From Pseudonocardia benzenivorans CB1190 (lineage in GTDB: Bacteria > Actinomycetota > Actinomycetes > Mycobacteriales > Pseudonocardiaceae), in assembly GCF_000196675.2 (NCBI RefSeq), contig NC_015312.1, positions 6,526,501 to 6,590,500 on the forward strand: a stretch of 64,000 nucleotides of DNA. Direction: 5' to 3'. The notes beneath the pieces were generated by a model, which was not told the origin of the DNA, ran no database searches, and saw nothing but the letters and a program-made list of their open reading frames with translations. Both the position numbers and the translations under genes were made by a program. The first letter of the stretch is position 1; the number at the start of each line of letters is the position of its first letter. Below, piece by piece: positions 48,703 through 57,206 of this stretch.

Positions 48703-49626
48703 TCAGACCGCCCCTCGCCGTGGCGGCAGCGGCACCCGCGCCAGGTCCGCCGCGACGACCGTCGGACCGTCGAACACCGCGGCCGCCTCGGTCGCGAACG
48801 CCGTCGGATCGGTGTAGCGCTGCGAGAAGTGGGTCAGCACGAGAGTGCCGACGCCCGCCCGGGCGGCGACCCCGGCCGCCTCCCGCGCGGTGAGGTGCCC
48901 GTGGTCGTGGGCGAGCGCGGCGTCGTCGTGCAGGAAGGTCGACTCGATCACCAGCATGTCGACGCCCGCGGCCAGCTCCTCGACGCCCGCGCACAGCCGG
49001 GTGTCCATGACGAAGGCGAACGACTGCCCGCGCCGCGGGACGCTGACGTCCTCGACCCGCACCGTGCGCCCGCCGACGGCGAGCGTCCCCTCCCTGACCA
49101 GCCGCGACACGTCGGGGCCGACGACACCGGCCGCGGCGAGCCGGTCGGGGAGCATGCGCCGGCCGTCGGGCTCGTCGAGGCGGTAGCCGTAGGACTCGAC
49201 GGGATGGTCGAGCCGGCGGGCCGTCAGCGTCCCGAACGCGCCGGTGGCGATCGGCCCGTCGCCGCACACCGGCCGCTCCTGCAGGTCGGCGACCTCGTGG
49301 AAGGGGGTGGCGTGGCGCAGCCGGGCGAACCAGTGCGCGCCCGAGGCCGGGTAGTGCGCGACGACGGGGTGCGCGACCGCGTCGAGGGAGAGCCGCTGCA
49401 CGACTCCGGGGACGCCGAGGCAGTGGTCGCCGTGGAAGTGCGTCAGGCAGATGCGGGTGATCGCGCTGCTCGGGACGCCGGCGAACAGCAGCTGCCGCTG
49501 GGTGCCCTCGCCGGGGTCGAACAGCAGCCCTTCGCCGTCCCAGCGCAACAGGTAGCCGTTGTGGTTGCGGTGCCGCGTCGGGGCCTGGCTCGCGGTGCCC
49601 AGGACGACCAGCTCGCGTGCCGACAC
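48703..49626 (-). CDS. rnz: Ribonuclease Z-like metallo-beta-lactamase
   Basis: The 307-residue protein has the RNase Z order: LVVLGTASQAPTRHRNHNGY, DPGEGTQRQLL, the zinc motif THFHGDHCLG, DTRLC, LVIESTFLHDD and HLTAREAA, then a TLVLTHFSQRYTD end. It trims the 3' ends of tRNA precursors. It follows the CoxS gene by four bases and is itself followed by thpR; these may be a separate unit that has joined the operon. Confidence 0.88.
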   Translation of the reverse strand: MSARELVVLGTASQAPTRHRNHNGYLLRWDGEGLLFDPGEGTQRQLLFAGVPSSAITRICLTHFHGDHCLGVPGVVQRLSLDAVAHPVVAHYPASGAHWFARLRHATPFHEVADLQERPVCGDGPIATGAFGTLTARRLDHPVESYGYRLDEPDGRRMLPDRLAAAGVVGPDVSRLVREGTLAVGGRTVRVEDVSVPRRGQSFAFVMDTRLCAGVEELAAGVDMLVIESTFLHDDAALAHDHGHLTAREAAGVAARAGVGTLVLTHFSQRYTDPTAFATEAAAVFDGPTVVAADLARVPLPPRRGAV

Positions 49627-49630
49627 CCGG

Positions 49631-50092
49631 TCAGCGTAGGCGGGCCGCCTCCTCGACCGCGTCGACGATGCCCATGTAGCCCGTGCAGCGGCAGATGTTG
49701 CCCGACATCTCCCGGCGGATCGTCTCGCGGTCGGGCTCCGGGTGCGTGTCGAGCAGGTGCAGTGCCGTCATCAGCATCCCCGGCGTGCAGAACCCGCACT
49801 GCAGCCCGTGGTGGGCGACGAACGCCTCCTGCAACGGGTGCAGCGTGCCGTCGTCGGACTCCAGTCCCTCGACGGTGCGCACCGTCGACCCGTCGGCCTG
49901 CACCGCGAACATGAGGCACGAACGGACGGGCTCGTCGTCGACGAGGACGGTGCAGGCGCCGCAGACGCCGTGCTCACAGCCGACGTGGGTGCCGGTCCGG
50001 CCGCACTGCTCGCGCAGCACGTCGGCGAGGGTGTGCCGGGGCTCGACGGTGAGCTCGACCCGCTCGCCGTCGACGACCATCGTGATCTCCAC
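49631..50092 (-). CDS. Molybdenum hydroxylase [2Fe-2S] small subunit (CoxS type)
   Basis: The 153-residue protein has a plant-type 2Fe-2S cluster (GTHVGCEHGVCGACTVLVDD) and a second cluster domain (LQCGFCTPGMLMTALHLLD and NICRCTGYMGI). It carries electrons from the molybdenum site in CoxL to the flavin in CoxM. It starts nine bases after the CoxM stop. With CoxL and CoxM it makes a complete xanthine-oxidase family hydroxylase. Confidence 0.93.
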   Translation of the reverse strand: MEITMVVDGERVELTVEPRHTLADVLREQCGRTGTHVGCEHGVCGACTVLVDDEPVRSCLMFAVQADGSTVRTVEGLESDDGTLHPLQEAFVAHHGLQCGFCTPGMLMTALHLLDTHPEPDRETIRREMSGNICRCTGYMGIVDAVEEAARLR

Positions 50093-50101
50093 GCTGCCTC
50101 C

Positions 50102-50902
50102 TCAGATCCCGGCCGACGCCAGCGCGCGTCGGGCCATCTCGACGGCGACGCCGCGGCGGAACTCGGCCGAGCCGTGCAGGTCGCCGGTCGGGTTCAGCTC
50201 GTCCCCGACGAGTTGGGCGACCCGTTCCACCGGCTCCCCGATCGCGGCCTCCGCCGCCCGCGCGCGCAGCGGGACCGCCCCGACACCCCCGACGGCGATC
50301 CGCACCTGGCCCCGCACCTCCGCGACGACGACCGTGACCAGCGCGAAGTCGCCGTGCCGGCGGGCGAACCCGGCGAATCCCCAGCGCGTCGGAACCGGGA
50401 CGTCGAGGCCGGTGATCATCTCGTCGGCGTCGAGGGTCGTCATGAGCGGGCCGGCGAAGAGATCGTCGGCGGCGACCCAGCGGTCGCCCCGCGCGCCGGC
50501 CGCGGTGACGGTCGCGCCCGTCGCGACGGCGACGACGGGCAGCTCCGCGGCGGGATCGGCGTGGGCGATGCTGCCGCCCGCGGTGCCGCGGGTGCGGATC
50601 GCGGCGTGCCCGATGTGCCGGGCGGCCTCGGCGAGCAGCGGGTGGGCGCTCTGCTCGGCGAGCGTCCGGTGCCGCACCAGTGCCCCGACGTGCACGGTGT
50701 CGCCGTCGCGCTCCACGGCGGCGAGCCCCTCGACCCTGTTGATGTCGACGATGACCGCGGGGCGCGCCATCCGCAGCGCCATCACGGGCACGAGGCTCTG
50801 GCCGCCCGCGAGGATCTTGCCCTCGCCGTCGGCCGCGACGAGCGCGGCGAGCACCTCGTCCACCGACGTCGGCCGCACGTACTCGAACGGCGCGCACTTC
50901 AT
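50102..50902 (-). CDS. Molybdenum hydroxylase FAD-binding medium subunit (CoxM type)
   Basis: The 266-residue protein starts MKCAPFEYVRPTSVDEVLAA and has the FAD motifs AGGQSLVPVMALRMARP and RTRGTAGGSIAHADPAAELP. It links the iron-sulphur subunit to an electron acceptor. The ATG at 50902 lies 14 bases beyond a family A palindrome that separates it from the enoyl-CoA hydratase gene. CoxL is therefore apart from CoxM and CoxS by one gene, though all are on one strand. Confidence 0.92.
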   Translation of the reverse strand: MKCAPFEYVRPTSVDEVLAALVAADGEGKILAGGQSLVPVMALRMARPAVIVDINRVEGLAAVERDGDTVHVGALVRHRTLAEQSAHPLLAEAARHIGHAAIRTRGTAGGSIAHADPAAELPVVAVATGATVTAAGARGDRWVAADDLFAGPLMTTLDADEMITGLDVPVPTRWGFAGFARRHGDFALVTVVVAEVRGQVRIAVGGVGAVPLRARAAEAAIGEPVERVAQLVGDELNPTGDLHGSAEFRRGVAVEMARRALASAGI

Positions 50903-50915
50903 CCCGACCTCCCCC

Positions 50916-50955
50916 GTGAGTGGCGATGGTCGCTATCGCGACCATCGCCACTCAC
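50916..50955. repeat. 40-bp palindromic element, family A, copy 4
   Basis: Exact 18-nt arms with the centre TATC. The element lies inside the catabolic operon, between the enoyl-CoA hydratase and CoxM genes. Its end supplies the TGA stop of the hydratase (50952-50954). If it ends transcription, CoxM and CoxS would be cut off from CoxL, so it may instead work in mRNA processing. Confidence 0.95.
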
Positions 50956-51698
50956 AACCCCTTGAACTGCGGCTTTCGCTTCTCCAGGCGTGCGGCCCGG
51001 CCCTCGGCGAAGTCATCGCTGGTCCAGCACGCCTCGAACGACCTGGTCAGCTCGGCGGCCGTCGCCGCCTCGAACTCCGGCTCGAACACGGCGTTGAGCA
51101 CCTGCTTGGAGTACGCGAGGGTCAGCGGCGCGAGCTCGGCCATCTGCTCGGCCCAGGCGATCGCGTCGTCGACGGTGCCGAGCCGGTCGGCCAGCCCCAG
51201 CGCGTGGGCCCGGTCCGCATCGATCTTCTCCAGGCCCAGCAGGGCGGCGCGGGCGGCGCCGTTGCCCGCGAGCAGCGCGAACCGGCGGATCGTCCACGGG
51301 TCGACGGCCAGCGCGTTGCCCGCGGTCGGGATCGCGAAGGCGGCACCCGGCGCGGCGACGCGCACGTCGCAGGCGATCGCGAGCTGGGTGCCCGCACCGA
51401 TGGCCGGGCCGTTGACCGCGGCGACGACCGGGACCGGCAGCGCGGCGAGCGCGTGCAGCATCCCGTAGAGCGATTCGCGGAACGCGTCGCCGTAGACCGC
51501 GTCGAGGTCGGCGCCCGAGCAGAACGACGTTCCCTCCCCGGTGACGACGAGCGACCGCGCCCCGTCGGCCACCGCCGTGGTCGCCGCCTCGCGGATCAGG
51601 TCGCACAGCTCGATCGTCAAGGCGTTGCGCTTGGCCTGCCGCTGCAGCGTGACGACGGCCGTCCGGCCTCTCACCGACAGATCCACGAGCTCAGTCAC
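50952..51698 (-). CDS. Enoyl-CoA hydratase/isomerase family protein
   Basis: The 248-residue crotonase-fold protein has the pattern RTAVVTLQRQAKRNALTIEL, then TSFCSGADLDAVYGD with the oxyanion hole, and NGPAIGAGTQLAIACDVRVA. The usual catalytic Glu around residue 110-140 is not certain; AGTQLA stands in place of GGGxEL. It would hydrate or isomerise a CoA ester in this pathway. The GTG at 51698 overlaps the CoxL gene by eight bases. Its stop is formed by the family A palindrome. Confidence 0.85.
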   Translation of the reverse strand: MTELVDLSVRGRTAVVTLQRQAKRNALTIELCDLIREAATTAVADGARSLVVTGEGTSFCSGADLDAVYGDAFRESLYGMLHALAALPVPVVAAVNGPAIGAGTQLAIACDVRVAAPGAAFAIPTAGNALAVDPWTIRRFALLAGNGAARAALLGLEKIDADRAHALGLADRLGTVDDAIAWAEQMAELAPLTLAYSKQVLNAVFEPEFEAATAAELTRSFEACWTSDDFAEGRAARLEKRKPQFKGL

Positions 51699-54057
51699 TG
51701 TGTCGTCCTCCGGGTTCGACGGGGGTCTTCCCGGCATCCTCTGCGGCCCGGCGCGCCGCCGTCCACACCACCGACGGTGACAACGGCAACTCGTCGATCC
51801 GCACGCCGAGCGCGTCCGACACCGCCCCGGCGAGCACGGCGTTGGGGCCGAGCGTGCCGCCCTCCCCGACGCCCCGCACGCCGAGCGGGTTGGCCGCCGG
51901 CCGGGCCACGTGCCCGATCGTCAGCTCGGGGATCTCCGCGCTCGTCGGCATGAGGTAGTCGAGCAGGGTGCCCGTCGACAGGTTGCCGTCGGCGTCGTAG
52001 ACGAGGTGCTCGTACAGCGCGCCGCCGATGCCCTGCGCGATCGACCCGGCGATCTGGCCGTCGACGATCTGCGGGTGCATCGCGCGGCCGGCGTCCTCGA
52101 CGCAGGCGTAGCGCAGGATGCGCACCGCGCCGGTCGTCCGGTCGACCTCGACGGCCGCGACCTGCGCCCCCGCGGCGAAGGCGCCGCGGACGGGGTCGTA
52201 GAACTCGGTGGCCTCGAGACCCGGCTCGATGCCGTCGGGCAGCCGGTTGGACTCCAGGTAGGCGACGCGCGCGACCTCGGGCAGGCCGATCGTCGTGTCC
52301 GGGGAGCCGACGACGGCGACGACACCGTCCTCGATCTGGAGGTCCGCGGGGTCGACCTCCAGCAGCCCGGCCGCGAGCCGCAGCACCTTCGAGCGCGCGG
52401 CCAGCGCCGACCGGTGTGCGGCCCCGCCACCGATGACGGCCTGGCGCGACGAGAACGCGCCGAACCCCCACAGCGACGCGTCGGTGTCGCCGATCCGGAC
52501 GTCGACGTCGTCGTAGCGGACGCCGAGCGCGTCGGCGACGATCTGCGCGACGGTCGTCTCCAGGCCCTGGCCCTGCGACGTGACGCCGGAGAACACGGTG
52601 ACCCGGCCGTCGGGGTTGACCCGCACGGTGCAGGCATCGTGCCCGGTGCGGAACGGCATCCGCGGACCCGCCGACGCGGCCCGGCCCAGCCCCGTCAGCT
52701 CGTTGTAGCAGGCGAACCCGATCCCGATCGGCGACTCGCCGGTGCCGCGGCGGCGCTGCTGCTCGGCGCGCAGCTCGTCGTAGCCGACGGCGTCGAGCGC
52801 CTTCGTCAGGCACTCGTCGTAGTGCCCGGAGTCGTCGACGAGCCGCGACGGCATCCGGTACGGGATGTCCTCGGGACGGATCACGTTGCGCCGCCGGATG
52901 TCGACGCCGGTCATGCCGAGCCGCGCGGCGGCGTCGTCGAGCAGCGTCTCCATCGCGAACACGCTGGCGGGCCGCGCGACGCCGCGGTACGGGCCCGACG
53001 GCGCGGTGTTGGTGGCGACGCCGCGCACCGTGGCGCGGTAGTGCTCCAGCTTGTACGGCCCGGTGAGCAGGCCGCCGGCCATGAGCGGCTCGATGCCGGC
53101 CGTCCAGGGGTAGACGGAGTAGGCGCCGACGTTGCACGTCACGTCGGCCCGCAGCGCGAGCAGCGTGCCGTCGGCGGCGAAGCCCGCGGTGAGCAGGTAG
53201 CGGTGGTCGCGCGCGTGGGTGGCGGCGGCGAGGTGCTCGACCCGGTCCTCCACCCACTTGACCGGCGTCCCCGGCAGCTGCAGCGCGATCGCGCACAGCG
53301 CGACGTCCTCGGGGTAGAGCACGGCCTTGACGCCGAACCCGCCGCCGACGTCGGGCGCGACGACGCGGACGTTGCCCTCAGAGAGCCCGAGCAGCTCGGC
53401 GATCATGTTGCGCACCAGGTGCGGCACCTGGGTGCCCGACCAGAACGTGAGCCGACGGTCGGCGGGATCGAACAGCGCCACCCCGGCCCGGCACTCCATG
53501 GGGTTGCCGGCGTGCCGGTTGGTCACCAGCTCCCGCTCGACCGTCAGGTGGGCCCCGGCGAGCACGCCGTCCACGTCGCCCGCGTCGAACGTCCGCTCCA
53601 GCAGGACGTTGTCGGGCGCCTCGTCGTGCACGGCGGCGGCGCCCGCGTCCCACGCGACGGTCACCGGGGGCAGTGTGGCGTAGTCGACGTCGACCAGCTC
53701 GGCGCCGTCCTCGGCGCGGTAGCGGTCGGCGGCGACGACGGCCGCGACCGGCTCGCCCGCGAACCGCACCTTGCCCTCGGCGAGCGCGGGCTGACCCGTC
53801 TCCACATACGACGGCAGTGCGCTCTGCGCCCGCAACACGATCCCGCCGAGGTCGGCCTGGGTGAAGACGCGGTACCCGGCCTCGCGGGCCGGCCCGGCGT
53901 CCAGCGAGACGATCCGCGCGTGCGCGACGGGGCTGCGCACGAACGCGACGTGGCGCATCCGCGGCAGCTGCAGGTCGCCGACGAACCGTCCGCGCCCGGT
54001 GACGAGCCTGCGGTCCTCCTTGCGCGGCACGGAGGTTCCGAGCGGGGAGCCGTTCAC
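51691..54057 (-). CDS. Molybdenum hydroxylase large subunit (CoxL/XDH type, form II-like)
   Basis: The 788-residue protein belongs to the xanthine dehydrogenase/CO dehydrogenase large-subunit family. It shows SVPRKEDRRLVTGRGRFVGD, VAPDVGGGFGVKAVLYPEDV, GPYRGVARPASVFAMETLLD, SGVTSQGQGLETTVAQIVAD and the catalytic Glu in RGVGEGGTLGPNAVL. The active-site loop is PYRGVAR, not the AYRCSFR of true CO dehydrogenase, so the enzyme likely hydroxylates an aromatic, heteroaromatic or acyl compound. It starts inside the stop of the SDR gene (GTGA). Confidence 0.92.
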   Translation of the reverse strand: MNGSPLGTSVPRKEDRRLVTGRGRFVGDLQLPRMRHVAFVRSPVAHARIVSLDAGPAREAGYRVFTQADLGGIVLRAQSALPSYVETGQPALAEGKVRFAGEPVAAVVAADRYRAEDGAELVDVDYATLPPVTVAWDAGAAAVHDEAPDNVLLERTFDAGDVDGVLAGAHLTVERELVTNRHAGNPMECRAGVALFDPADRRLTFWSGTQVPHLVRNMIAELLGLSEGNVRVVAPDVGGGFGVKAVLYPEDVALCAIALQLPGTPVKWVEDRVEHLAAATHARDHRYLLTAGFAADGTLLALRADVTCNVGAYSVYPWTAGIEPLMAGGLLTGPYKLEHYRATVRGVATNTAPSGPYRGVARPASVFAMETLLDDAAARLGMTGVDIRRRNVIRPEDIPYRMPSRLVDDSGHYDECLTKALDAVGYDELRAEQQRRRGTGESPIGIGFACYNELTGLGRAASAGPRMPFRTGHDACTVRVNPDGRVTVFSGVTSQGQGLETTVAQIVADALGVRYDDVDVRIGDTDASLWGFGAFSSRQAVIGGGAAHRSALAARSKVLRLAAGLLEVDPADLQIEDGVVAVVGSPDTTIGLPEVARVAYLESNRLPDGIEPGLEATEFYDPVRGAFAAGAQVAAVEVDRTTGAVRILRYACVEDAGRAMHPQIVDGQIAGSIAQGIGGALYEHLVYDADGNLSTGTLLDYLMPTSAEIPELTIGHVARPAANPLGVRGVGEGGTLGPNAVLAGAVSDALGVRIDELPLSPSVVWTAARRAAEDAGKTPVEPGGRHSD

Positions 54058-54818
54058 GGCATCGCGTACCCGCCGTTGACCGACACCACCTGGCCCGTCG
54101 TCCACGACGACAGCGGCGAGGCGAGCAGCAGCACCATCGGCGTGACGTCCTCGGGGCGGCCGAGCCGGCGCAGCGGGTACATCGCGAGGATCTTGCGCAT
54201 CTGCTCGTCGTCGGCGTTGCCGGAGTGGGCGTCGATGTTGTCGGTGCGGACGAGCGCGAGCGAGACGGCGTTCGCCCGGATTCCGTAGCGCGCCAGCTCC
54301 TTCGCGAGCGAGCGGGTGAGTCCGACCGTCGTCGACCGGGCGGTCGCGGTGACGAGCAGACCCGACTCGCCGACGCGCCCCGAGTCGCCCATCAGGTTCA
54401 CGATCGCGCCGGCCTTGCGCTCGGCCATGCACGTCGCGACGGCGTGGGTGACCTGCAGCGTCCCGGTGACGGTGACGTCGACCTGCGGTGCCCAGTCGGC
54501 CGGCGTCGACTCCAGGAAGCGTTGCTTGCGCGTCGCCGCGGAGTTGTTGACCAGGACCCCGATGGGGCCGACCTCGGACTCGACGCGCTCGACCATCGTC
54601 GACACCGCCGCCTCGTCGCGCAGGTCCGCGCCCACGGCCAGCGCCTTCACCCCCAGCTCCGCGGCCTCGGCGGCGGCCTTCTCGGCGCCGTCCCCCGAGG
54701 TGTGGAAGTGGAAGGCGACGTTGGCGCCCTCCGCGGCGAACGCCATGCCGATCGCGCGGCCGAGCCCCTGGCCCGCACCGGTGACCAGCACCGTCGTGCC
54801 GGCGAGTCCGAGATCCAT
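54054..54818 (-). CDS. SDR-fold protein with altered catalytic residues
   Basis: The 254-residue protein has the NAD(P)-binding motif VTGAGQGLGRAIG and the C-terminal TGQVVSVNGGY of the SDR family. At the active site, where YxxxK is expected, it reads LLVTATARSTTVGLTRS: Thr replaces Tyr and Arg replaces Lys; NNSAA replaces NNAG. The Ser before it (MGDSGRV) is kept. It may bind a cofactor without normal reduction, or act in another way. It sits between the MBL hydrolase and CoxL genes and overlaps CoxL by four bases. Confidence 0.82.
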   Translation of the reverse strand: MDLGLAGTTVLVTGAGQGLGRAIGMAFAAEGANVAFHFHTSGDGAEKAAAEAAELGVKALAVGADLRDEAAVSTMVERVESEVGPIGVLVNNSAATRKQRFLESTPADWAPQVDVTVTGTLQVTHAVATCMAERKAGAIVNLMGDSGRVGESGLLVTATARSTTVGLTRSLAKELARYGIRANAVSLALVRTDNIDAHSGNADDEQMRKILAMYPLRRLGRPEDVTPMVLLLASPLSSWTTGQVVSVNGGYAMP

Positions 54819-54829
54819 GCTGATCCTCT

Positions 54830-55624
54830 CTAGAGCGCCCGGAACCTGCGGTCCCCGTCGACCGTCACGACGCGGCCGAACCGCAGTCCCGGGAAGTGGG
54901 CGCCGACGACCAGGTCCGGGCGGTCGCGGACCTCCTCGGCGACGGCGTTGCGCGCGGCGCTCGCGGCGACGGGATCGACGTCGAACACCGCCTGCCAGTC
55001 GGGCTCGGCGAGCTCGACGACGGAGTGCACGACGTCGCCCAGCAGCAGCGCGCGCTGCCCGTCGTCGCCGGAGAGCACGTAGACCGTCGACCCCGGGGTG
55101 TGCCCGGGGGTGTGCCGGGCGTCGAGGCCGGGGGCGATCGTCACGTCGGAGTCGAAGGGCGCCAACCGGTCCCGCAGGGGCGCGAGCTTGCGGACCGCTC
55201 CCGGGGCGGCGTCGTCGGCCTCGACGAAGTGCGCCCAGTCGGCGGCGTGCACGCGGTAGGTCGCGTTCGGGAAGACGATCTCGCCCTTGCGCGTCGCCCA
55301 GCCGACGTGGTCGAAGTGCAGGTGCGTGAACAGCACGTCGGTGACGTCCTCGGGCCCGATCCCGTACGCGCGCAACGAGTCGAGGAAGTCCCCGCCGGTG
55401 TAGCTGTCGTTGCTGATCCCGCCGACACCGACGTCGACGAGCACGACCCGGTCCCCGGTCCGGACGAGGAAGCCGCCGAGGTCGAAGTGCAACCTGCCGT
55501 CGGCCTCGACCTGGCCCGGATGGCAGGCCCAGGGATCCTCGACCCCCGGTCTGGTGAGCGCGTCCTTCGACTCGTGGCCCACCCCGTCGAGTACGGGCCG
55601 GACGTCGAGCGATCCGATCTTCAC
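54830..55624 (-). CDS. MBL-fold metallohydrolase
   Basis: The 264-residue protein has the metallo-beta-lactamase fold with the metal motif FTHLHFDHVG, the ADWAHFVEADDAA insert, RHTPGHTPGSTVYVLSG and ALLLGDVVHS. It is of the AHL-lactonase/cyclase-like subgroup and probably opens a lactone or cyclic acyl product. The GTG at 55624 overlaps the ligase stop by four bases. Confidence 0.87.
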   Translation of the reverse strand: MKIGSLDVRPVLDGVGHESKDALTRPGVEDPWACHPGQVEADGRLHFDLGGFLVRTGDRVVLVDVGVGGISNDSYTGGDFLDSLRAYGIGPEDVTDVLFTHLHFDHVGWATRKGEIVFPNATYRVHAADWAHFVEADDAAPGAVRKLAPLRDRLAPFDSDVTIAPGLDARHTPGHTPGSTVYVLSGDDGQRALLLGDVVHSVVELAEPDWQAVFDVDPVAASAARNAVAEEVRDRPDLVVGAHFPGLRFGRVVTVDGDRRFRAL

Positions 55625-57150
55625 GAGGGCTCCCCGGTGAGTCGCTGCTGCAGGCGGAACCTGAGGATCTTCCCCGAGCCGGTGCGCGGGATGTCGGCGG
55701 TGACGACGAGCCGGTCCGGCACCTTGAACGACGACAGCCGGTCCCGGCACACGGCCAGCACCTTCTCCGCGTCGAACGCGGCCGGGTCGCGCGGCACGAC
55801 GAACCCGACCGGGACCTCGCCCAGCCCGGCGTGCGGGGCGCCGACGACCGCGGCGTCGGCCACCTCGTCGCTCGCGAGCAGCGCGTCCTCCACCTCGGCC
55901 GGGTACACGTTCTCGCCGCCCCGGATGATCATCTCCTTCGTCCGGCCGGAGATCCGCAGGTAGCCGTGCTCATCGCGGCGCCCGAGGTCACCGGTCCGGT
56001 ACCAGCCGTCGACGAGCACGGCGGCCGTCGCGTCGGGCAGCTCGTGGTACCCGGGCGTGACGTTCGGGCCCTGCACCCACAGCTCGCCCTCCTCGCCGGG
56101 CAGCACGTCGCGTCCGGTGGCCGGGTCGACGAGCCGGACGGTGAGCCCGGGCAGCGGCAGCCCGCACGAGCCCATGACGCGGGTCCCGGTCGGCCAGTTC
56201 ATCGTGACCATCGTCGAGGTCTCGGTGATGCCGTAGCCGTCGAGCAGCGGCACCCCGAACGTCGCCTCGAACTCCGCGTTGAGCGCGGCGGGCATGATCG
56301 CGCCGGCCGACATGCAGACCCGCAGGTCGGTGGCGCCGAGTCCGGAGTCGCGGGCGCGGTCGAGCAGGTAGTGGAACATCGTCGGGACGCCGGGGAAGAC
56401 CGTCACCGGACCCTCCGGGCCGGGCTCGCGCAGGCGCCTGAGCACCGACTCGACGGAGAAGCGCGGCAGGAGCCGTTCCGACGCACCGGTCGCCGCGACC
56501 GCGAGCACGCACAGCACCAGCGCGTAGGAGTGGAACAGCGGCAGCGGCGAGAGCAGCACGTCGCCGGGGCCGACGCCGAGGATCGGCGCGAAGCACGCGG
56601 CGACGACCCACAGACAGCCGCGCTGGGTGAGGTACACGCCCTTCGGGCGACCGGTGGTGCCGGAGGTGTAGAGCATCCAGGCCGGGTCGTCGAGGGCCAA
56701 CCCGTCGCGCGGGCGCACGTCGGTGGGTTCGAGGAGCGCCTCGTAGGACTCCCCGACGACGATCAGCCGCACGTCCTCGCCGACGAGGGTCCGTGCGGTG
56801 TCGACGTGCGCGGCGTCGGTGATCACGAACCGCGCGCCGCTGTCGGCGAGCACGTGCGCGACCTCGGGTGCCGCCGACCCCGGGTTCGCGCAGACGGCGA
56901 TCCCGCCGGCCCGCGGCACGGCGAGGTAGGCCTCGACCGTCTCGACGGAGTTGTCCAGGTACAGCAGCACGCGGTCGCCGGGATCGAGCCCGAGGCGCTG
57001 CAGGTTGCCGGCCAGCGCGGCGGTGTTGCGCGCGAGGGTCGCGTAGTCGTCCGCGCGCCGGTCGTCGACGAACGCCGTCACGTCGGGCCGGACGCGGGCG
57101 TGCTCGGCCAGCAGATCCGGCAGGGGCCGGATCAGGTCCGTACGCAGCAT
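55621..57150 (-). CDS. AMP-dependent acyl-CoA synthetase/ligase
   Basis: The 509-residue protein has the adenylate-forming motifs: A3 WMLYTSGTTGRPKGVYLTQR, A5 LLDGYGITETSTMV, A7 WYRTGDLGRRDEHGYLRISG, A8 RTKEMIIRGGENVYPAEVED and A10 PRTGSGKILRFRL with the catalytic Lys. It activates a carboxylic acid to its CoA ester. It is the first gene of the operon that includes the molybdenum hydroxylase, so it likely makes the pathway's CoA substrate. An operator-like palindrome lies 42 bases upstream, at the end of the TetR gene. Confidence 0.92.
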   Translation of the reverse strand: MLRTDLIRPLPDLLAEHARVRPDVTAFVDDRRADDYATLARNTAALAGNLQRLGLDPGDRVLLYLDNSVETVEAYLAVPRAGGIAVCANPGSAAPEVAHVLADSGARFVITDAAHVDTARTLVGEDVRLIVVGESYEALLEPTDVRPRDGLALDDPAWMLYTSGTTGRPKGVYLTQRGCLWVVAACFAPILGVGPGDVLLSPLPLFHSYALVLCVLAVAATGASERLLPRFSVESVLRRLREPGPEGPVTVFPGVPTMFHYLLDRARDSGLGATDLRVCMSAGAIMPAALNAEFEATFGVPLLDGYGITETSTMVTMNWPTGTRVMGSCGLPLPGLTVRLVDPATGRDVLPGEEGELWVQGPNVTPGYHELPDATAAVLVDGWYRTGDLGRRDEHGYLRISGRTKEMIIRGGENVYPAEVEDALLASDEVADAAVVGAPHAGLGEVPVGFVVPRDPAAFDAEKVLAVCRDRLSSFKVPDRLVVTADIPRTGSGKILRFRLQQRLTGEPS

Positions 57151-57191
57151 CGCGCCTCCTCGACGGGTGCGCCTCCTCGGGGCGCGGCCGA

Positions 57192-57206
57192 CGTTAGCTA
57201 ACGCTA
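57192..57206. promoter_or_regulatory. Palindromic operator CGTTAGCTAACG overlapping the TetR stop
   Basis: CGTTAGCTAACG (57192-57203) is a perfect 12-bp palindrome, followed by the related half CTAGTTAG. It lies between the TetR gene and the ligase gene on the same strand and overlaps the last TetR bases. It is the probable binding site of this regulator before the ligase operon. Confidence 0.6.

Noticed and set aside
51691..54057. Form I carbon monoxide dehydrogenase
   Set aside because: The AYRCSFR loop needed for true CO oxidation is absent; the loop reads PYRGVAR.
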